Positions 60,078-64,000 of a stretch of DNA of 64,000 nt are shown here, piece after piece. Positions within the stretch are counted from its first letter, which is position 1; each line of letters begins with the position of its first letter. Location: assembly GCA_038534195.1 (NCBI GenBank), contig JBCAXE010000014.1:15160-79159 (forward strand). Direction: 5' to 3'. Below the pieces are notes generated by a model. It saw only the letters and a list, made by a program, of their open reading frames with translations. It was not told the origin of the DNA and made no database searches. The translations under genes and the position numbers were made by a program. Source of the stretch: JAJFFW01 sp038534195. GTDB taxonomy: Bacteria > Pseudomonadota > Alphaproteobacteria > Caulobacterales > Parvularculaceae.

Positions 60078-60154
60078 GCCGCCTTAGCTCAGTTGGTTAG
60101 AGCGCTAGATTGTGGATCTAGAGGTCGGTGGTTCGAGACCACCAGGCGGTACCA
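60078..60154 (+). tRNA. tRNA-His (anticodon GTG), A73, no encoded G-1
   Basis: A 77-base gene with encoded CCA. Acceptor stem GCCGCCT (60078-60084) pairs with AGGCGGT (60144-60150), with a G1-U72 wobble. D-stem GCTC/GAGC, anticodon stem CTAGA/TCTAG around loop TTGTGGA (anticodon GTG), T-stem GGTGG/CCACC with TTCGAGA. Position 73 is A and the base before G1 is T, so the universal G-1:C73 pair of tRNA-His is missing. This matches the form described in Caulobacter and related Alphaproteobacteria. Confidence 0.95.
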
Positions 60155-60204
60155 TTCTCCCGAAATACGTCTTTAAACGACATCGTGCAGTGCAGAAATT
60201 AACC

Positions 60205-60229
60205 ATGCGCGCTGATTTTTTGCGCGCAT
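60205..60229. other. Hairpin after tRNA-His
   Basis: ATGCGCGC (60205-60212) and GCGCGCAT (60222-60229) form a perfect 8-bp stem around a T-rich 9-base loop, 50 bases after the tRNA. There is no T run after the stem, so it is not a standard terminator; it may mark the tRNA transcript end by processing. Confidence 0.35.
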
Positions 60230-60421
60230 TGCCCTCCAGTGTTTACGGGCTTTTTGGACAGATACTGGACAATTTGTGGGAAACTTATCTTCCCCCATTT
60301 TCGCGCCCGTATAGTGGCGCATATGAATGTTGCTCGACCATATGTGCGGAGCGCGCAAATTGGCGCCGCAGAGCCCTGGACGCTCGCGCGCGCGGCGTCC
60401 CATCGTCCTATGGAATGTGTT

Positions 60422-61006
60422 TCAGTCCTGCAGGGTGAAGACGAACTTTTCGATGACGCCGCGCCGCGCCACGGGTTTGCCGTTGCGCCGGCCGGGCGCA
60501 TACTTCCAGCGGGAGACGGCGCGCACGACGGTGCTGTTAAAACAGCTGTTCGCCGATTCCAGGATTTGGACGTTGATAACGTCGCCGTCCGGCGTCACAT
60601 CGAATTGGACGAGCACCACGCCCTCCGCACCGCGCGACTGGCAGGTGTTCGGGTATTGCGGGGCAACCCGAATGTCCGGCGTAACCGGCCCAATCGATTC
60701 AAACTCAAGCGGCCCTTTTTCGATCGGGCCGGGTTTCGCGCCCCACCCATTGTTTCCTGGATTCGTTTTCTTCCCCTCATAGTCAGGCGTTACGGGGTCC
60801 GGCGGGTTCGGCAACGGGTTTGGTTTCTGCGGTTGGGAGGGCGCAATCGGCGTCTCGATGATCTTCGCCAGAATATTAATCTCAGGCGTCGGCTTCGGCG
60901 TAGCCACAGGCGCTTCGCTCTTGATCATATTCGCCATAAACACAAAGAGGCCGAGCGTAATCAGCGCCGCCATCGGCAATCCAAAAATGATACGAAAGAT
61001 AGTCAT
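60422..61006 (-). CDS. TonB-family energy transducer
   Basis: A 194-aa protein: one N-terminal membrane helix (about 5-26, FGLPMAALITLGLFVFMAN), a Pro-rich periplasmic linker (about 35-95) and a C-terminal TonB domain with EGVVLVQFDVTPDGDVINVQ and VVRAVSRWKYAPGRRNGKPV. It transmits proton-motive energy to outer-membrane receptors. No exbB/exbD are adjacent. Confidence 0.93.
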   Translation of the reverse strand: MTIFRIIFGLPMAALITLGLFVFMANMIKSEAPVATPKPTPEINILAKIIETPIAPSQPQKPNPLPNPPDPVTPDYEGKKTNPGNNGWGAKPGPIEKGPLEFESIGPVTPDIRVAPQYPNTCQSRGAEGVVLVQFDVTPDGDVINVQILESANSCFNSTVVRAVSRWKYAPGRRNGKPVARRGVIEKFVFTLQD

Positions 61007-61213
61007 CTGTCTTTCTCTCCGCCCGCTACAAATGTCAGTGGCGGGACTGCCTTGCCGCCCGTTAAACTTGCGGCGTTCAATACAAAGGGCGCAGTTCTTT
61101 TATTATTGCAGAAGAATTATCCGCTTACATCTCACCTTGGAAGGATGGCAAAAATTTGTGCGAAAGGCAAAATTTATACTGACCTGTGTAGTTTCAAAAT
61201 TGTTCAATATATT

Positions 61214-61242
61214 CAAAAGAAAAGGCGGCCCAAAGGGCCGCC
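61214..61242 (-). terminator. Intrinsic terminator of ahcY
   Basis: GGCGGCCC (61224-61231) and GGGCCGCC (61235-61242) form a perfect 8-bp GC stem with a 3-base loop. Read on the minus strand it is followed by TTTTCTTTT (complement of 61215-61223), 25 bases beyond the ahcY stop. Confidence 0.88.
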
Positions 61243-61267
61243 CGAAAATTCTCGTATAGTAAAAATA

Positions 61268-62665
61268 CTAGTAACGATATTGCTCATTCTTGAACGGGCC
61301 GTTCTGTCCGACACCGATATAATCAGCTTGTTCGGTGGACAATTTCGAAAGGTTGGCCCCAACCTTGTCGAGGTGGAGAGCAGCGACTTTCTCGTCCAGA
61401 TGTTTTGGCAGGACGTAGACTTTGTTTTCGTAGTCGTCGCCCTTGGTCCAAAGTTCAATTTGCGCCAGGGTCTGGTTCGTGAACGAGGCGGACATCACGA
61501 AGGATGGATGGCCCGTTGCATTGCCGAGATTCAAAAGCCGGCCCTGGGAGAGCAGCAGCATGCGTTTTCCGTCCGGGAAGGTCACCATATCGACCTGATC
61601 CTTGACGTTTTTCCATTTGAAATTCTTCAGGCCCTCGACCTGAATTTCATTATCGAAGTGACCGATATTGCCGACAATCGCCATGTCTTTGAGGGCGCGC
61701 ATATGGTCGACAGTGAGGACGTCTTTGTTGCCGGTGGCCGTGATCACGATGTCGGCGCGCGGCGCGGCTTCTTCCATGGTGACGACTTCGAAGCCGTCCA
61801 TAGCCGCTTGCAGTGCGCAGATCGGGTCGACTTCCGTCACCATAACGCGCGCGCCTGCGCCGGCGAGAGACGCCGCCGAACCTTTGCCCACGTCGCCATA
61901 GCCGCAGACGACGGCGGTCTTGCCGGCCATCATCACGTCGGTCCCGCGGCGAATGCCGTCCACCAGCGATTCCTTGCAGCCATACTTATTATCGAATTTC
62001 GACTTGGTGACCGAGTCGTTCACGTTGATCGCCGGGAACGGCAGATCGCCGGCCTTCTCGCGCTGATAGAGCCGCAGAACGCCGGTGGTCGTCTCTTCGG
62101 TGACGCCTTGAATGTTTGCTTTCACTTTCGAGTACCAGCCGGGATTTTTTTCCAGACGCCGCTTAATGGTGGCGAACAGGGCTTCTTCTTCCTCGTTGCC
62201 TGGATTGTCGAGAACCGAGGGGTTGGTTTCGGCTTCTGCGCCAAGGAGTACAAGCAGTGTCGCATCGCCGCCATCGTCAAGGATCATGTTGGCGGTCTCT
62301 CCGTTGGGCCACTCAAAGATTTTGTCGGCGTAATCCCAGTACTCCTCGAGCGTTTCCCCTTTAACGGCGAAGACAGGGGTGCCGGCCGCCGCGATCGCCG
62401 CCGCGGCGTGGTCCTGCGTCGAATAGATGTTGCAGGACGCCCAGCGCACGTCAGCGCCAAGCGCCTCGAGCGTCTGGATCAGGACAGCGGTTTGGATCGT
62501 CATATGCAGCGAACCGGCGATGCGCGCGCCCTTCAACGGTTGCGCGGAGCCATATTCCTCGCGCGTCGCCATCAGGCCGGGCATTTCCGTTTCGGCGATC
62601 TCGATTTCGGTGCGCCCCCATTCGGCGAGGTCGATGTCTTTTACGATGTAGTCTTTGTCGGCCAT
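61268..62665 (-). CDS. ahcY: S-adenosyl-L-homocysteine hydrolase AhcY
   Basis: A 465-aa NAD enzyme splitting SAH into adenosine and homocysteine. ATG 62665 lies behind GAGGAAAG. KGARIAGSLHMTIQTAVLIQ, ASCNIYSTQDHAAAAIA, NAD site VVCGYGDVGKGSA and GNIGHFDNEIQV are intact; the C-terminal KNEQYRY is the usual end. It belongs to the methyl cycle. A palindrome lies 83 bases upstream, and an intrinsic terminator follows. Confidence 0.98.
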   Translation of the reverse strand: MADKDYIVKDIDLAEWGRTEIEIAETEMPGLMATREEYGSAQPLKGARIAGSLHMTIQTAVLIQTLEALGADVRWASCNIYSTQDHAAAAIAAAGTPVFAVKGETLEEYWDYADKIFEWPNGETANMILDDGGDATLLVLLGAEAETNPSVLDNPGNEEEEALFATIKRRLEKNPGWYSKVKANIQGVTEETTTGVLRLYQREKAGDLPFPAINVNDSVTKSKFDNKYGCKESLVDGIRRGTDVMMAGKTAVVCGYGDVGKGSAASLAGAGARVMVTEVDPICALQAAMDGFEVVTMEEAAPRADIVITATGNKDVLTVDHMRALKDMAIVGNIGHFDNEIQVEGLKNFKWKNVKDQVDMVTFPDGKRMLLLSQGRLLNLGNATGHPSFVMSASFTNQTLAQIELWTKGDDYENKVYVLPKHLDEKVAALHLDKVGANLSKLSTEQADYIGVGQNGPFKNEQYRY

Positions 62666-62747
62666 GGCGGCTTTCCTCAGGTTTTTCGTGGATTTGAAGG
62701 TTTCGCAGCGGCTTATATCAACGCCGCGCCGGTTCGCCAAGCCACAT

Positions 62748-62763
62748 ATAAAGATTTCTTTAT
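62748..62763. promoter_or_regulatory. Palindrome ATAAAGA-TT-TCTTTAT between ahcY and the BLUF gene
   Basis: A perfect 7-bp inverted repeat with a 2-base centre in the divergent region, 83-98 bases before ahcY and 29 before the preferred BLUF start. From memory it resembles operators of ArsR-type SahR regulators placed before ahcY in Proteobacteria. No such regulator lies in the window. Confidence 0.5.
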
Positions 62764-62791
62764 GTCTCTTTCGGGGTTGGAGCGCCGCCGG

Positions 62792-63283
62792 ATGCGCAAG
62801 AAAATCGCAATTTTTATCGGATATGCCGGTTTTATGGATGAGGGCAGCTCCACCGAAACGCTACAGACGATTGTTTACGCCAGCGCCGAGACGGCGCCGA
62901 TGACGGCGGTCGCATTGCACTCCCTATTGACGAAAGCGCGCGCGCATAATCGGCGGAACGGGATAACGGGGATGCTCGTCTATGCGGAAGGCAATTTCAT
63001 GCAGGTGATCGAGGGGCCGCGCGAGGCGCTTGACGCAACACTAAGGCGCATCCACACCGACCAGCGGCACACGGGGATCATTGAGCTGTTTCGTGGTTCA
63101 ATTAAGGAGCGCGCCTTCGGCGAATGGTCCATGGGTTATCGCCGCGCAGAGGGGTCGCTTGAGGGGCTGGTTGATTTTTCGAAAGAGAAACTGAACGCGA
63201 TTACAGCGGAGCATCAGCGATCTGAAGTACCGATCCTGTTGAAAAACTTTTTTCAATCTACGTATCCGTATACGGTGCTTTAG
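62792..63283 (+). CDS. BLUF-domain blue-light photoreceptor
   Basis: A 163-aa stand-alone BLUF protein. With the start at ATG 62792 (GGAG upstream), Y29, N53, Q71, W112 and M114 match Y21, N45, Q63, W104 and M106 of AppA with identical spacings, so flavin binding and photochemistry should work. The remaining C-terminal 45 residues are helical. ATGs at 62762 and 62834 are alternatives. The output partner is unknown. The stop interleaves with that of the opposite gene (TTAG, 63280-63283). Confidence 0.92.
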   Translation: MRKKIAIFIGYAGFMDEGSSTETLQTIVYASAETAPMTAVALHSLLTKARAHNRRNGITGMLVYAEGNFMQVIEGPREALDATLRRIHTDQRHTGIIELFRGSIKERAFGEWSMGYRRAEGSLEGLVDFSKEKLNAITAEHQRSEVPILLKNFFQSTYPYTVL

Positions 63284-64000
63284 TATTCATGCATCGCGCT
63301 GACTTCTTTTTCTGATGAAAATATCGCTTTTAGGCCTTCCTTATACGAAGGATAGTTTAAGTCGGCGTTAAGAAGTTCTTTCATGCGTTTATTGTAAACG
63401 CGTTTATTATCTCGATAAAAGCTCGTCGCCATCTCGCTGAGATTTGCTTCTTCAATCGGGATCAATGGCGGGACGGGTGCGCCCAGCAGGTCGCAAGCAT
63501 AAGCGATTACGTCCTGCGGCGGCGCCGGATCGTCATCAGCGATATTAAAGATTTCACCCTCGGACGGCTGATCGATACTCGCGCGAATAACGGTTGCGAT
63601 ATCGTCGACATGGGCGCGATTAAAGACTTGGCCTTCTTTATAGATACGCTTTGCGTTTCCGGCCCGCACTGTGTCGAGCGCCGAACGGCCCGGGCCATAG
63701 ATTCCCGGCAATCGGAATATCTTTACTGGAATTTCTAAGTCCCGGCCCAGCGAAAGCCAGTCATCTTCAGCCTTGATACGCCGCCGACCGCGTATGGACG
63801 TCGCCAGCCTCGGGCTGTCTTCATTGACCCAGTCACCGTCGTGATCGCCGTAGACGCCGTTTGTCGATAGGTATCCGATCCATGTCGGCGGTGACTCTAA
63901 TGAGCGCAGCCACGGTGAGATCGCCCGAAGGGAGGGGCAACCATCTTCGTCGGGCGGTGTGGAAATCAGAATAGTCGAACATAGTTGGTCTGGATGGAGG
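63280..64000 (-). CDS. NAD(P)-dependent SDR-family (YeeZ-like) oxidoreductase, partial
   Basis: The frame is open to the right edge of the window, so the N-terminus and nucleotide-binding loop are missing. Inside: TWIGYLSTNGVYGDHDGDWV (substrate region of extended SDRs), IFRLPGIYGPGRSALD and FNRAHVDDIATVI, as in YeeZ/COG0451-type enzymes. The first Met-like codon inside the frame is not the true start. Function unknown. Confidence 0.8.
   Translation of the reverse strand, partial: LHPDQLCSTILISTPPDEDGCPSLRAISPWLRSLESPPTWIGYLSTNGVYGDHDGDWVNEDSPRLATSIRGRRRIKAEDDWLSLGRDLEIPVKIFRLPGIYGPGRSALDTVRAGNAKRIYKEGQVFNRAHVDDIATVIRASIDQPSEGEIFNIADDDPAPPQDVIAYACDLLGAPVPPLIPIEEANLSEMATSFYRDNKRVYNKRMKELLNADLNYPSYKEGLKAIFSSEKEVSAMHEY

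Noticed and set aside
60199..60206. Second TTAACCAT (CtrA half-site) after tRNA-His
   Set aside because: It lies away from any likely CtrA target start and is within the number expected by chance; another copy at 38366-38373 on the minus strand includes the rluB start codon and is equally unconvincing.
60078..60421. Integration site of a genomic island at the tRNA-His
   Set aside because: No integrase gene, no duplicate of the tRNA 3' end and no foreign gene block follow; normal core genes (tonB, ahcY) come next.
62666..62791. SAM or SAH riboswitch before ahcY
   Set aside because: I could not find a conserved pseudoknot pattern or long stems in the leader. The palindrome is the only clear element.
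60239..63283. A single 1014-codon open frame on the plus strand
   Set aside because: Its first 840 codons lie antisense to tonB and ahcY, which are certain genes, and give a low-complexity Arg/His/Gly-rich product. Only the C-terminal BLUF part (from about 62792) is real.
1..64000. CRISPR arrays, insertion sequences, rRNA operons, secretion or defence islands
   Set aside because: I looked for repeated spacers, transposase motifs and terminal repeats and saw none. The lone HNH, GNAT and regulator genes do not form a defence cluster.

Overview
The window looks like chromosomal DNA of a free-living, flagellated alphaproteobacterium. Several things point there: an alphaproteobacterial flagellar layout (DUF6468 and MotE-like genes beside fliL and motA), a NADH dehydrogenase operon interrupted by accessory genes, DUF4169, the ubiA-rsmE-gshA neighbourhood, and a tRNA-His with A73 and no encoded G-1. 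That tRNA form is described for Caulobacter and related Alphaproteobacteria. The gene set suggests the Caulobacterales/Parvularculales/Hyphomonadaceae side of the class, but I cannot name a genus. I see no insertion sequence, prophage, CRISPR array, rRNA or plasmid feature. By eye the flagellar third is somewhat more AT-rich than the rest; I did not measure this.

Region 1 (1-18.6 kb) is flagellar. On the minus strand, transcribed leftwards, are fliL, a DUF6468 gene, a motE-like gene, motA, an exported 755-aa protein of unknown role, flgF, flgG, flgA and flgH (cut by the window edge). Divergent from fliL are fliF, fliH-like, fliN, fliP and a divergent fliG. A divergent fliM lies on the minus strand facing motB, followed by flgE, flgK, flgL and flgI. 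Together these encode the MS ring, switch, stator, rod, P and L ring parts, hook and hook junction. Filament, most export and chemotaxis genes are absent. Many neighbours share ATGA or GTGA stop/start overlaps, so translational coupling is likely.

Region 2 (18.6-21.7 kb) holds a tandem PilZ (c-di-GMP-type) protein, two divergent XRE-type regulators and a GT87-like membrane glycosyltransferase. Region 3 (21.8-33.6 kb) carries nuoA, B, C, D, E, F and G. These are the peripheral-arm subunits plus NuoA. They are interleaved with two hotdog or hotdog-like proteins, a Cys-rich small protein, a GFA-family protein, small membrane proteins, a GNAT acetyltransferase and an S24-like regulator. nuoH-N do not follow.

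Region 4 (33.6-48 kb) is housekeeping and metabolism: an MpaB-like oxygenase, a serine hydrolase lipoprotein, RsmD, YidD, RluB, TadA, an EEP nuclease, an acyl-CoA dehydrogenase, a MAPEG protein, a membrane-anchored L7/L12-like protein, a PEP mutase/isocitrate lyase family enzyme, sigma-32 RpoH and RluD. Region 5 (48-64 kb) has a membrane protein/winged-helix regulator pair with a clear promoter-operator, an ABC exporter, MscS, exported MsrB, UbiA, RsmE, glutamate-cysteine ligase, a DNA glycosylase, an HNH nuclease, an inactive/active M48 lipoprotein pair, an exported methyltransferase, tRNA-His, TonB, AhcY, a BLUF photoreceptor and a partial SDR-family oxidoreductase.

The region is compact. 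No gene-free stretch exceeds 300 bases; the longest are about 46469-46749, 51777-52050, 18593-18863, 60155-60421 and 61007-61267. They hold promoters, inverted repeats or nothing I recognise. Five convergent gene pairs end in interleaved 4-bp stop codons.
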